Source: an uncultured Lachnospiraceae bacterium
GTDB lineage: Bacteria; Bacillota; Clostridia; Lachnospirales; Lachnospiraceae
Assembly: GCA_910585935.1 (NCBI GenBank)
Contig: CAJUHN010000002.1
Coordinates: forward strand, 1 to 54,249
Reading direction: 5' to 3'
DNA: 54,249 bases
The first letter of the stretch is position 1; the number at the start of each line of letters is the position of its first letter. The notes under the pieces were generated by a model that did no database searches, had not been told where the DNA came from, and saw only the letters and a program-made list of their open reading frames with translations. Of the stretch, positions 8,466-16,997 are shown in pieces. The position numbers and the translations under genes are program-made.

Positions 8466-9506
8466 TTAATTAGGTAAAATATTTAATAGTTCATTACAAG
8501 CTTTACCAATATCTTCTGATAATTCTATTTCATAAAATGGTATTTCTTTAAAGCATTTATATATATTTAATAAATTTGTATCAACTGTAGTAGTTTGTTG
8601 AGTTATAATTTCTTTGAATAAGATTTTCTTTTTTTCATTAAAAGTCGTCGTTTTTATTTTATTTACTGGACAGTTTATTTTAGGAAATATAACAGCTCGA
8701 ATTTTTCCCTGCATAGGATTTTTAACTTGGTATCTATTTTCACAATCAATATAAATTTCATGTTCTATTGTCATAGAAGAATCATACTCAGGAAAGGGGA
8801 TATTGCTTTTTACAAATGGCAAACTTGATAAGCGAAATTTAGCAAATAAGGGAATTGCCTTAATATTAATTGCAGTTCCATCTGAGTGAATAAAAATTAG
8901 ATCATCATTTAATGGATTCATACCTTTTTCAAGTAAATTTATATATAAAGTAGATTTTCCACTTCTACCACGTCCAACTATAATATAAACAAAACCATTT
9001 TTTTCTACAGCAGCACAGTGTAATCCAAGATATCCTTCCTTATTGGCTAAAACACTGACTACATTTTTAATTGCTGATGGTAATAGATAATGTAGAGTTG
9101 AACCATCTGGACAAATCAATGTTTCTTTATTATTTTCGAGTGAAACATCAATAATACTACGATGTGGTATATGATTGATTATTATTTGACGATTATGAAT
9201 TTGATAGTATATATTTTCTAATTTTTCAGAGTATGCAACTTGTTCCTTTAGAATATATCCTCCACTTTCAGGATATCGTGAAATTCCCAAATCTGAAAAC
9301 AGTCGTTCATCTACTAAACCAATAATTTCTCCAATACATTTTTCAGGAACACAATGAATAACATTTTCATTTGCTATATATCGTTCTAAGCATATACTTT
9401 TGTTTGACCATATAGAAATTATACCGAAAGGTGTTTTCAATCCCCAACTAAAAATATTCTTATGGAAAGGAGGAATTCTTACATATTTATTAATATTATC
9501 AAGCAT
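8466..9506 (-). CDS. HPr-kinase-like peptide kinase
   Basis: A 346-residue protein. 'LHCAAVEKNG' (His163), the P-loop GRGRSGKST (178-186) and 'LNDDLIFI' (Asp201-Asp202) match the core of HPr kinase/phosphorylase and of the lasso-peptide tailoring kinases of the paeninodin type, which phosphorylate a Ser of the precursor. The first ~140 residues are a different domain, perhaps for leader recognition. True HprK enzymes are shorter and lie near ptsH/lgt, unlike here. Substrate candidates are the Ser residues of the twin precursors encoded immediately downstream. The start at ATG 9506 is chosen because GGAGG lies eight bases upstream; a GTG at 9515 overlaps that site. Confidence 0.8.
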   Translation of the reverse strand: MLDNINKYVRIPPFHKNIFSWGLKTPFGIISIWSNKSICLERYIANENVIHCVPEKCIGEIIGLVDERLFSDLGISRYPESGGYILKEQVAYSEKLENIYYQIHNRQIIINHIPHRSIIDVSLENNKETLICPDGSTLHYLLPSAIKNVVSVLANKEGYLGLHCAAVEKNGFVYIIVGRGRSGKSTLYINLLEKGMNPLNDDLIFIHSDGTAINIKAIPLFAKFRLSSLPFVKSNIPFPEYDSSMTIEHEIYIDCENRYQVKNPMQGKIRAVIFPKINCPVNKIKTTTFNEKKKILFKEIITQQTTTVDTNLLNIYKCFKEIPFYEIELSEDIGKACNELLNILPN

Positions 9507-9536
9507 TAATTTCACCTCCGAATGTTAAAAAACCAA

Positions 9537-10940
9537 TTATATTGGACAATAAAATGGTAGTGCTTCTCCTTTTGAACACCAAGGGTCCTTTTGAAACATG
9601 CTTCCATATGCAAGCATTGATCGCATATAGCAGCGTTTATCAGCGCACTTATCAAACATTTTACATTTTTCACATTCTGTCCCTATGTAATCTTCTCGTT
9701 CTGGATAACGCATTCTTCTTAATAAATCAGAATCTAATATTTCTTTTAATGACATTTTTCTTAAATCTCCAATAGCTGCATTATCATGTCCTATTAATGT
9801 ATCGCAAAAATATACTGTACCATTATGTGAAAAATTAAGAATTGTAGTAGAACCATTACATTTATGTCTATGTGCCGTCAAATAAGTTAAAGGTTTACCA
9901 AATAACTGAGTATAATGATTATCAAAATATATTTCACGTTCATTTGTTTCATACTTTTTCTTAATATCATAAACCATTTTTTCTAGATTTCTTATCTGAG
10001 TTTCATTTGGAAACAAATGGGTTACATCCTTTCCACAAGAAGAAAATACAATCCCTGATATAATTTTATTAAATTCTAATTGAATCATTAATTCTGCCCA
10101 TTTTTCATAATGATCTATATTATATCGGGTTAAAACGGATCTGGCATGCATTTCTATATTAAATTCCTTTGCATATTTAGCTGTTTCAACTAACCCTTTA
10201 AATGTTCCTTTTTGTCCTGCTAAAAAGTCTACTGTTTTTTCATCATATGAATCAAAACTTAATTGTAACATATCTAATCCAGATTCAACAAATTTTTTCA
10301 TTCTTTCATATGATATACGTGACCGAGTAGACATCCTAGATATTAATCCATTTTTAGAAGATATTTCCATATATTCTTCTAAATTTTGTTTTCTTACTGG
10401 ATCTCCCCCTCCATAAAAAACAACTTGGCATCCTAAATCTTTTGCATCTTTGGTAATACGCTCCCAATCTTGCAGGCTTAAATAATCTCGATTTTCAACA
10501 GTATGTTTAGCATTAGCTAAACAATAAATACATGAAAAAGCACATGTTGGTTCAATAGCAAAGTTAAGTTGTTTTAATGTATGTTTTTCTGACCTTACTG
10601 GAGTCAATGTTTTTAATTCAGTAGCTATATTTACATCAAATATATCCCTTGTCTTTGTATTGTCTGAATGAAATTCTATACGATCTATTAATAAAGTGCA
10701 AAGTTTATTCACAATTATTGTGGCATCTCGATTAATTATATTTTCTACTGATTTACAAATCTGTGCAATTGTCCGATTACCATTAAACTGAACAATAATA
10801 GGATAAACTTTAGAATCAATATTTACTGGTGGAAGAGAAATTTTATCAGTACTTTCATCTATAATTTGAAGTTTTCCCTTAATAATTTTAACTGAAAATT
10901 CGTTTTTTAAATAGGGGTATTCATTCATTTTAATATTCAT
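9537..10940 (-). CDS. Radical SAM/SPASM peptide maturase with N-terminal PqqD-like domain (1)
   Basis: A 467-residue enzyme. Residues 1-95 look like a PqqD-type RiPP recognition element, which binds the leader peptide. The radical SAM cluster motif CxxxCxxC is Cys133-Cys137-Cys140 ('CAFSCIYC'), followed by 'VVFYGGGDP', the SAM-binding GGE-like loop. The C-terminal SPASM part has 'FCDTLIGHD', 'CEKCKMFDKC', 'KRCY' and 'DPWC', enough Cys for auxiliary Fe-S clusters. Such enzymes join Cys sulfur to carbon atoms of the core peptide. It is clearly paralogous to the enzyme at 11942-13348 ('LAYGSMFQKDP' versus 'LAYGRLFDKDP'). Its ribosome site AAGGAG lies within the last codons of the M16 gene, so the two genes are translationally linked. 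Confidence 0.88.
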   Translation of the reverse strand: MNIKMNEYPYLKNEFSVKIIKGKLQIIDESTDKISLPPVNIDSKVYPIIVQFNGNRTIAQICKSVENIINRDATIIVNKLCTLLIDRIEFHSDNTKTRDIFDVNIATELKTLTPVRSEKHTLKQLNFAIEPTCAFSCIYCLANAKHTVENRDYLSLQDWERITKDAKDLGCQVVFYGGGDPVRKQNLEEYMEISSKNGLISRMSTRSRISYERMKKFVESGLDMLQLSFDSYDEKTVDFLAGQKGTFKGLVETAKYAKEFNIEMHARSVLTRYNIDHYEKWAELMIQLEFNKIISGIVFSSCGKDVTHLFPNETQIRNLEKMVYDIKKKYETNEREIYFDNHYTQLFGKPLTYLTAHRHKCNGSTTILNFSHNGTVYFCDTLIGHDNAAIGDLRKMSLKEILDSDLLRRMRYPEREDYIGTECEKCKMFDKCADKRCYMRSMLAYGSMFQKDPWCSKGEALPFYCPI

Positions 10941-10941
10941 T

Positions 10942-11913
10942 CTAAGACTCCTTCATATGTAATATTAATTTTTTATAAAATTCTGCAATATTGTATATTG
11001 CACTATACCACTGCTTTCGATTACAAACATACCCTGTTTGACGATAATATTTATATAAACGTTTTATGAATTGAAAGTTATCATTACAATCTTTTCTTTC
11101 ATATGCATAATAATCTTCTAAATAATATTGAAATTGTGTAGGTGTTAATTTTTCTAACATTTTAATAACACTTCCTATATGCTCAGAAAAAATAATTAAT
11201 ATGGATTTTTCAATATGTTGCTTAACTTGTACAGATATTCCTTTTTTATTAACTATATACGCAATAAAACGTATAGCATGAATATATTGTAAGGAATCTA
11301 CCTCTGTTAAAATAATATGTTTATTGTCCATAATATGTATTTGGGGAGAACATTGCAAATTTTTATCTTTAATCTCGTTAAATTCCTCTCTTCCCCCATA
11401 TTCAATCAAAAGACTCGTCTTTTGGACATATCCCTCTATTGTATTTTTAATATCATTTTCTGTAAGTACAGAAAGTCCTGTTTCTTCAAGCAATTCTGAA
11501 TTTTTAAATTGTCTTTTGGACTCATTTAATTCTTTAAGATACTTCAATTCATAACTAATTTTATTTCTTTCATGATCAATCATCGCCATATTTATTAAAT
11601 AAATATTATCAGGTATTTTGGTAATCGCTTCAATAAATAATTTATGTAAATCTCTATATATATTAACTGGTGACGTAAACCAAATACATGTGTAATATGA
11701 CGTAGTTGCTGCATTAAAAAGTAAAAAATCCGGCTTATTCTGAGGATTAGGAAGAAAAATTGTTTTAGTTATAGCTAATAAACAATGCTCTGTTAAATGT
11801 GCTAATGATTTTTTACTTTCATGGCAAAACCCTGAAGGAATAAAAAATGCACATGTTGCTGTATCTTCAGAAGATTCACGGCAGGTAAGATGTTGGAATA
11901 TTATTTTTGACAT
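10942..11913 (-). CDS. M16-type metallopeptidase-like protein, probable leader peptidase
   Basis: A 323-residue protein. His39-Leu-Thr-Glu42-His43 is the inverted zinc motif HxxEH of insulinase/pitrilysin peptidases. Glu115 and Glu122, spaced by seven and 72-79 residues after His43, match the conserved Glu pair (the second is the zinc ligand). 'FNAATTSYYTCIWF' matches the usual NA-T-x-YT segment between them. The remaining C-terminal ~190 residues diverge. M16 proteins process leaders in PQQ, subtilosin and related pathways. Because the exporter lacks a C39 domain, this is the best candidate for leader removal. The usual partner subunit is absent, so it may act alone or with a host M16 protein. 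Confidence 0.72.
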   Translation of the reverse strand: MSKIIFQHLTCRESSEDTATCAFFIPSGFCHESKKSLAHLTEHCLLAITKTIFLPNPQNKPDFLLFNAATTSYYTCIWFTSPVNIYRDLHKLFIEAITKIPDNIYLINMAMIDHERNKISYELKYLKELNESKRQFKNSELLEETGLSVLTENDIKNTIEGYVQKTSLLIEYGGREEFNEIKDKNLQCSPQIHIMDNKHIILTEVDSLQYIHAIRFIAYIVNKKGISVQVKQHIEKSILIIFSEHIGSVIKMLEKLTPTQFQYYLEDYYAYERKDCNDNFQFIKRLYKYYRQTGYVCNRKQWYSAIYNIAEFYKKLILHMKES

Positions 11914-11941
11914 ATTAATTTCTCCAATTTAACTATAAATA

Positions 11942-13348
11942 TTAGTAAGTTTTAAATGTTTCATCACCATATTTACACAGCGGATCTTTATCAAAAAGTC
12001 TACCATATGCTAACCATACTCTAAAATAACAACGCTTATTTCGACAGAACTCAAAATCTGAACAATTTTCACATTGTGTTCCTTCAAAATATTTTATTAA
12101 AGGATACGCCAAATGACTATATGAAGATTCATCCCAAATTTCTATAATAGATTGTTTATTTAAATCTCCAATTACTACTTCATCAATATCACTTAAATTT
12201 GCACAATAAACAGCCTTTCCATCACTTCTTATTGTAAGACTTGCTTTCATAGCACCACATGTTCCCCGACTATAATGTTTATATTTCATTCCATAAGAAC
12301 GTGATTTGGCAAATTGTATTATTTCACCTGATAAATAATCTATATAAATATTAATTGTGGTTTTCTTTATTTTATCAATTTTATTAGAAAGTTCAATGAT
12401 ATCAGCCTCTGAAGCAAAAAAATTATCATTATGCCTTCCACAACTCATACCATACATATTAAAAGAAATTGTATTCACTCCTTCTGCAGCACAAAGCTCA
12501 ATTAAGGAAGGTATAGTATCAATATTTTGTTTTAATATAACACAACGAATAGTTATCTTAAAGTTATATGCTCTAAAATTTCTTATTGTTTGTAATACTT
12601 CCTTAAAAGCTCCTAAAGTACCCATCAATTTATCTGCTACTCTTTCATCAGATGAATCCAAGCTTATTTGAATCTTTCTTAATCCAGCTTTATATAATTT
12701 ATCAACCATTTCCATTGTAACTAAATGTTTTGTTGATATAAAACAATCCATTTTGTTTTCTATAACACACTTAACATATTCATCAATATTATTTATTGTG
12801 AATGGATCACCTCCACTTAATTCCACCTGTTTTACACATAATATTTTTGCTTGCCTTATAATATTTTGAAATAATTTAAAATCCATACATTCACTGCACT
12901 GATAATTGGAATCATATATAGAGCCAGCATAACAATAAATACATCTTCGACTACATGAATGTGTAAGTAAAATAGATAACAATTCTGGATGACTTTTTTT
13001 TAAAATTTCATAAGGTTGTTTATTTATAGCATATTCATTATATTTTAATGATATTAAAGCTCTATGTAATTCCTGAGAAAAGCTTTTTTCAATTTTACAA
13101 TTTTTATCACACAAATAAGGTATTAATAATTGTAAAGCCATATCAATTTCATCTACTGCTATAGAATACTGTTCATACATTATTTTTTTTATTACAGATA
13201 TTCTACTTTCATTAATGAGAATCAAAAGTAATTGTATCAATATAGTATTTAATTTCATTGGTAAAATAGTTTTTGATTCACTAAAAATCATAATTCGTTC
13301 ATTCACATATCGGATATGAGTCCCTTCTCTAATAAATGCTTCTTCCAT
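11942..13348 (-). CDS. Radical SAM/SPASM peptide maturase with N-terminal PqqD-like domain (2)
   Basis: A 468-residue enzyme when started at the ATG at 13348, which has AAAGGAG upstream; a longer frame to 13408 lacks a site. An N-terminal recognition domain of about 95 residues is followed by a linker and the cluster motif 'CSRRCIYC' (Cys132, Cys136, Cys139), 'VELSGGDPF' and a SPASM region with 'GTCGAMKASLTI', 'YCANLSD', 'CENCSDFEFCRNKRCY' and 'DPLC'. Having two intact SPASM enzymes for one 16-residue core suggests two different crosslinks or sequential action. Trp or Cys chemistry cannot be told apart from sequence alone. Confidence 0.87.
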   Translation of the reverse strand: MEEAFIREGTHIRYVNERIMIFSESKTILPMKLNTILIQLLLILINESRISVIKKIMYEQYSIAVDEIDMALQLLIPYLCDKNCKIEKSFSQELHRALISLKYNEYAINKQPYEILKKSHPELLSILLTHSCSRRCIYCYAGSIYDSNYQCSECMDFKLFQNIIRQAKILCVKQVELSGGDPFTINNIDEYVKCVIENKMDCFISTKHLVTMEMVDKLYKAGLRKIQISLDSSDERVADKLMGTLGAFKEVLQTIRNFRAYNFKITIRCVILKQNIDTIPSLIELCAAEGVNTISFNMYGMSCGRHNDNFFASEADIIELSNKIDKIKKTTINIYIDYLSGEIIQFAKSRSYGMKYKHYSRGTCGAMKASLTIRSDGKAVYCANLSDIDEVVIGDLNKQSIIEIWDESSYSHLAYPLIKYFEGTQCENCSDFEFCRNKRCYFRVWLAYGRLFDKDPLCKYGDETFKTY

Positions 13349-13464
13349 AATTACTCCTTTTTTCTCTTGTGTTATCAAAAAGTTTGTAGTTATCATTAAC
13401 TTATCCAATTAATACATCATTAATTTTTTTTAGTATAACATCCGAATAAAATTTATTAATCCCT

Positions 13465-14547
13465 TTATTTAATACTACACATTGAAAATATTTTTTTTCG
13501 ATTCTCAATGCTAGTATCAAAATTATTCCAAATATCATCAATACTATCAGTTGTAATATTACCGAATGCAATATGCCTTCCACCTGTAATACAAAATACC
13601 GCTTCCCCTTCAAATGTAAAAATTAAATTCATAATTCCAGATTTAAAACAACTCCTTTGACCAAATGATGTTCCTTTACAACCAGATAAAATAATTGCTT
13701 GTATGTTTATATTTTTTAAAAATCGAACTATATTTTCTATCTGTTTTGTAGAAGCATTACTTATATATATATTCCTTAATAAAAATTTACATTCATTAAA
13801 TGGGAATTTTGCTAATATATCCAAATGATTATCTAATAAATAAAGATCAAAAGTTATTTTGAAAGATAAAACTAGCTGAAGATTAACAAGAAAGTCTTTA
13901 TTTATACATTTGCATAATATTTGCAATCTATAAATTCCACATTCTAATATTTTTTGTAAATTATATAAGTTTACTGATAAATCTATGTTTAAAATTGATG
14001 AAATATGATGATTATAATTTTCTTTTAAAAACATTGATAAGTAAGACCATTGAGAAATATATTCTCCTAAATAAAAAATATTCTCTGTACCACCTTCATA
14101 ACAATTTATATGAATCTTTTCTGCAACATCTAATTTCATATAATTTTCTACATCTGTTGTTATCTCTAGAATTACATTTTTAGGAAAATTATATCTCTTA
14201 TTTTTATAATCAAAAGGTATACATCCATATTGTGTAATTAATTTGTTAATTTGCTTTTCATCGTATTTATTTTTAGAAGGAACTTCTGAAAATAAATATT
14301 TATATTGATTTATAATATTATATACTAACTTTTGAGCTCTTTCTATCTCCATACCTTTTGTAACAAGCTCTGCAATTACAGCATTTATTTCCCATCCATT
14401 TCCTAGTAATTTTAAAATAGCAGCGATTCCGAAAGGCACTATTTTAAATTCGTTGGAATATAACTTATCATTTTTTGTTTGAATTGAATAAATAAATGCT
14501 TTATTATTTAAATTTATATATATTCCATATTCTTCTTTCAGCCACAT
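13465..14547 (-). CDS. Degenerate radical-SAM/SPASM-like protein lacking the cluster cysteines
   Basis: A 360-residue protein with a PqqD-like start and a C-terminal SPASM-like segment ('GQRSCFKSGIMNL', 'GEAVFCITGG', 'FGNITTDSIDDIWNN'). At the place of the radical SAM motif it reads 'LEITTDVENYMKLD' with no CxxxCxxC, so it cannot bind the catalytic 4Fe-4S cluster in the normal way. It probably serves as a scaffold, leader-binding or regulatory partner of the two active enzymes. The frame ends shortly after a run of eight A (minus strand, 13498-13491). A one-base shift there would add about 28 codons, ending at 13401. It is therefore either naturally short, frameshifted, or made in two forms by slippage. 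Confidence 0.65.
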   Translation of the reverse strand: MWLKEEYGIYINLNNKAFIYSIQTKNDKLYSNEFKIVPFGIAAILKLLGNGWEINAVIAELVTKGMEIERAQKLVYNIINQYKYLFSEVPSKNKYDEKQINKLITQYGCIPFDYKNKRYNFPKNVILEITTDVENYMKLDVAEKIHINCYEGGTENIFYLGEYISQWSYLSMFLKENYNHHISSILNIDLSVNLYNLQKILECGIYRLQILCKCINKDFLVNLQLVLSFKITFDLYLLDNHLDILAKFPFNECKFLLRNIYISNASTKQIENIVRFLKNINIQAIILSGCKGTSFGQRSCFKSGIMNLIFTFEGEAVFCITGGRHIAFGNITTDSIDDIWNNFDTSIENRKKIFSMCSIK

Positions 14548-14614
14548 AAAATTTCACCCATATAATATTTTTATATTTCCAGAAAAGTTATTATATATCA
14601 AAAAATCTCCTATA

Positions 14615-15592
14615 CTATTTATATTTCAAATTTGTTATTAATATCTCTTCCTTCTTTTGAATTTTAGTTATAATATCTATTATTTTAGATTTAAAATTAT
14701 CTATTGGTTTGTACATATTTTTAAGTATTAAATTAGTAAAACAAAACCATTGTTCTGTAACCTTATCTAAACTATCTAGAATAATTTTGAAATTATGTTT
14801 TTTACTATAACTTATATCTTCCTCTAGACATCTTTTTAATATTAAATGCCTAGAATATATAAGATGACATAAAAATTGGTCTTTAAAAAAATCAGAATTT
14901 ATACTATCTTTATTTATAATAGATTCTTTAAAAACTTCTAATGCTTTTTTTCCAATATAATGATTATCTATGATATCTGATACATAATAATTATTAACTA
15001 TTGCTTTAATAACTTCATCTAAACTTTTTATAGTTTTTATAGCTTCTTCTCTTATACTAATCTCTGAAATTTCACAATAAAATTTACATACATAAAGAAA
15101 CTTTTGTTTTTCTATTTTAAATATACATGGATTCTCCCTATAGACACCTTCCCAATCCCTTATAATTAATAAAGGACTATCAATGAAATAATAATATTGT
15201 TCATCAAATCCTATTATACCCATATTATGATCTGTATGTAGTTTATAGATATTATTATCAAACCATATATAAGGTTCTAATAAATTAAATCCTATTATAC
15301 AAATAGCAATTTTATTATCATTTATAATCTTTTCAATGACTTGTGCTGGATTATCAGGGTTTTCTCATCTTTGAATATCATATAAATTGCTGTCAGGAAA
15401 TACATTATTTCTCATAATTGTATCTTGTAAAATGGAATAACAGATATTAATATCTTCACAAAATACTAATTTGCAATTAATATTATAATCTTTTAAAGCA
15501 AAATATAAATATTGTTCCCAACAATTTAAAGAGGCACATAATTCATCAGGTTTATTATTTTCATCTAAAAAGTATCTTTTATTAAAATTCAT
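14615..15592 (-). pseudogene. BtrH-like acyltransferase interrupted by an in-frame TGA
   Basis: Two open stretches, 15592-15368 and 15364-14615, lie in the same frame and are separated only by TGA at 15367-15365 ('DIQR-stop-ENPDN'). Joined, they give about 325 codons, the usual size of proteins with a BtrH N-terminal domain. 'ELCASLNCWEQYLYFAL' holds the likely catalytic Cys, and 'DHNMGIIGFDEQYYYFID' the His/Asp region of this papain-like fold. BtrH moves an acyl group from a carrier protein to an aminoglycoside, so a partner for the cluster's ACP is expected. Whether the gene is dead, makes two fragments (an ATG at 15223 exists), or is read through is open. The first frame has a weak AAAGGAATG site. 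Confidence 0.65.
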
Positions 15593-15873
15593 CTTTTATA
15601 TTCATTCCTTTCATTTTCTTTCAAAACAAAATTTAAAAAACTTTAGTTTTAAGTGATTTATAGGAAATCAATATATTAAATAACATAAAGGCTACATGAA
15701 TCATTCAGTTTATTTAATACCTAATCTTGGTTTATATACTTTATCTAATACATATTTACTTTGTATAAACACTTTGATTTATAATTAGTACTCAATTAAT
15801 ACTATAGTTCTCTATTATCTTTATAAAACATATAAATTAATTATTATATTAGTTTATATTTGCAAAAAATACC

Positions 15874-15912
15874 ATATCATATTTGGAAAAAAATTTTTTT
15901 CAAATATGATAT
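15874..15912. promoter_or_regulatory. Long AT-rich palindrome upstream of the RiPP operon
   Basis: ATATCATATTTG (15874-15885), one unpaired G, seven A, seven T and CAAATATGATAT (15901-15912) form a nearly perfect 39-base palindrome. T-rich stretches follow on both strands, so it can act as a bidirectional terminator. Alternatively, it may be an operator for the HTH regulators next door. It is separate from the terminator that follows. Confidence 0.6.
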
Positions 15913-15976
15913 CTTTTTAATCTATTCTTCAATTTCCTTAAATAAATACAACTTGATACTTAATTATTTATTCAAA

Positions 15977-16030
15977 AAAACTTCTTTTTAATAAAAACGA
16001 TTATCCTAGTTCTTATTAAAAAGAAGTTTT
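15977..16030 (-). terminator. Terminator of the regulator operon
   Basis: A perfect 18-bp inverted repeat (15977-15994 with 16013-16030) with an 18-base loop lies 35 bases after the stop of the second regulator. On the minus strand the stem is followed by a T run. It separates regulator and biosynthetic transcripts. Confidence 0.8.
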
Positions 16031-16064
16031 CTTATCAAATATTTACATCTTTTATACTATCTTA

Positions 16065-16997
16065 TTATATTAAATCAATTTTAATATTAGCCTCATCACA
16101 ATTTCTTTTTATACATACTTTCATTTCACTATTTTCAAATATATCACTTAAATAATATATCTGAAAAAATAATTCTTTATATTCTTCTACCTTTTCTACA
16201 TCTCCATTTTTTATCTCTGAACTTAATATATATAACTGATTATATAATTCCAATAATAAAATATTCCCCTGAGTAGAAGATATTCCTTCATTAACCCCCA
16301 TATTTCCTACTTTTTTACTTTCTTCATAATTACCATTTTGTCTTAATAAATGACTTAAATTATATAAAATAACAACTTTCAATTTTTTATATTCTCTGTT
16401 ATTTATTGATATTTCCTCTAAATATTCTTCTAATTCTTTTAAAAGTCTAATACCTTTTTTTTCATCTTTTTCTTGAAAACATAGTGCTATATTATATAAT
16501 ATAATAATTTCTATCCGAGTATAAACTCCATTTTTTAAAACTCTACATTCATAACATGGTATTGTGATTTGGATTGCATCTTCCAACTGTTTCATTTTTT
16601 CTTGTAATGATATCTTTTTTAATTGATAATCTAAAATAGCCCCTATTCCTAATAAATATTGTTGGTTAGACTTTTCATTTTTATCTAATTTTTTCTCTAA
16701 TTTATGAAATAAAATATATGCATTTTCATATTCTTGTTTATTAATTAATTGAAATATTTCTTTTTCAAACTCTATACTCTCTATATCATCTACTTCTATA
16801 ACTAAAGAATATTTTTCGCTTGGCATTCCTAATCTTTCCATTAATTTTTTAAATTTTTCCCATGATATACGATTTTTCCCATTTTCTACTCTAGATAAAG
16901 TTTGTACAGAACATATTCCTTCACTTAGCTGTTCTTGTGTGATCCCTAAACTTTTTCTCCTTTTTTGGATAACTTCTCCCATATTATAAACTTCCAT
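16065..16997 (-). CDS. RNPP-like HTH-TPR regulator 2
   Basis: A 310-residue protein. The N-terminal Xre-type helix-turn-helix is 'IQKRRKSLGITQEQLSEGICSVQTLSRVENGK' (about residues 10-41). The remainder is helical and repetitive ('EYENAYILFHKLEKKL', 'NYEESKKVGNMG'), consistent with TPR repeats that bind a short signalling peptide, as in PlcR/Rgg-type regulators. It overlaps its upstream paralog by 14 bases, so the two form an operon. The position upstream of the RiPP cluster suggests cell-density or peptide control of that cluster. No separate signalling-peptide gene is recognisable. The ATG at 16997 has GAGGTGG upstream; the ATG at 16982 is also possible. Confidence 0.8.
   Translation of the reverse strand: MEVYNMGEVIQKRRKSLGITQEQLSEGICSVQTLSRVENGKNRISWEKFKKLMERLGMPSEKYSLVIEVDDIESIEFEKEIFQLINKQEYENAYILFHKLEKKLDKNEKSNQQYLLGIGAILDYQLKKISLQEKMKQLEDAIQITIPCYECRVLKNGVYTRIEIIILYNIALCFQEKDEKKGIRLLKELEEYLEEISINNREYKKLKVVILYNLSHLLRQNGNYEESKKVGNMGVNEGISSTQGNILLLELYNQLYILSSEIKNGDVEKVEEYKELFFQIYYLSDIFENSEMKVCIKRNCDEANIKIDLI

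Larger units (their letters stand above)
15593..16064. other. Intergenic region between RiPP operon and its regulators
   Basis: No gene is seen. It should contain the promoter of the RiPP operon (minus strand), but I find no clear -35/-10 pair. It holds the long palindrome at 15874-15912 and the terminator at 15977-16030. Two copies of an A-C/T-AAAGTA-A/T-AT motif, about 20 bases apart, occur near 15730-15765 and may be a binding site. Confidence 0.5.

Noticed and set aside
13401..13613. 70-aa hydrophobic frame at the end of the degenerate radical SAM gene
   Set aside because: It overlaps the gene on the same strand in another frame and has no ribosome site. Only its last ~28 codons may matter as a frameshift extension.
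8038..15592. Lasso peptide or lanthipeptide cluster
   Set aside because: No asparagine-synthetase-like cyclase, B1/B2 protein or LanM/LanB/LanC is present. The kinase and nucleotidyltransferase alone are not enough.
541..15592. Global recoding of TGA as Trp
   Set aside because: TGA is a normal stop for the nucleotidyltransferase at 4315, the acetyltransferase at 19103 and the cysteine hydrolase at 32289.
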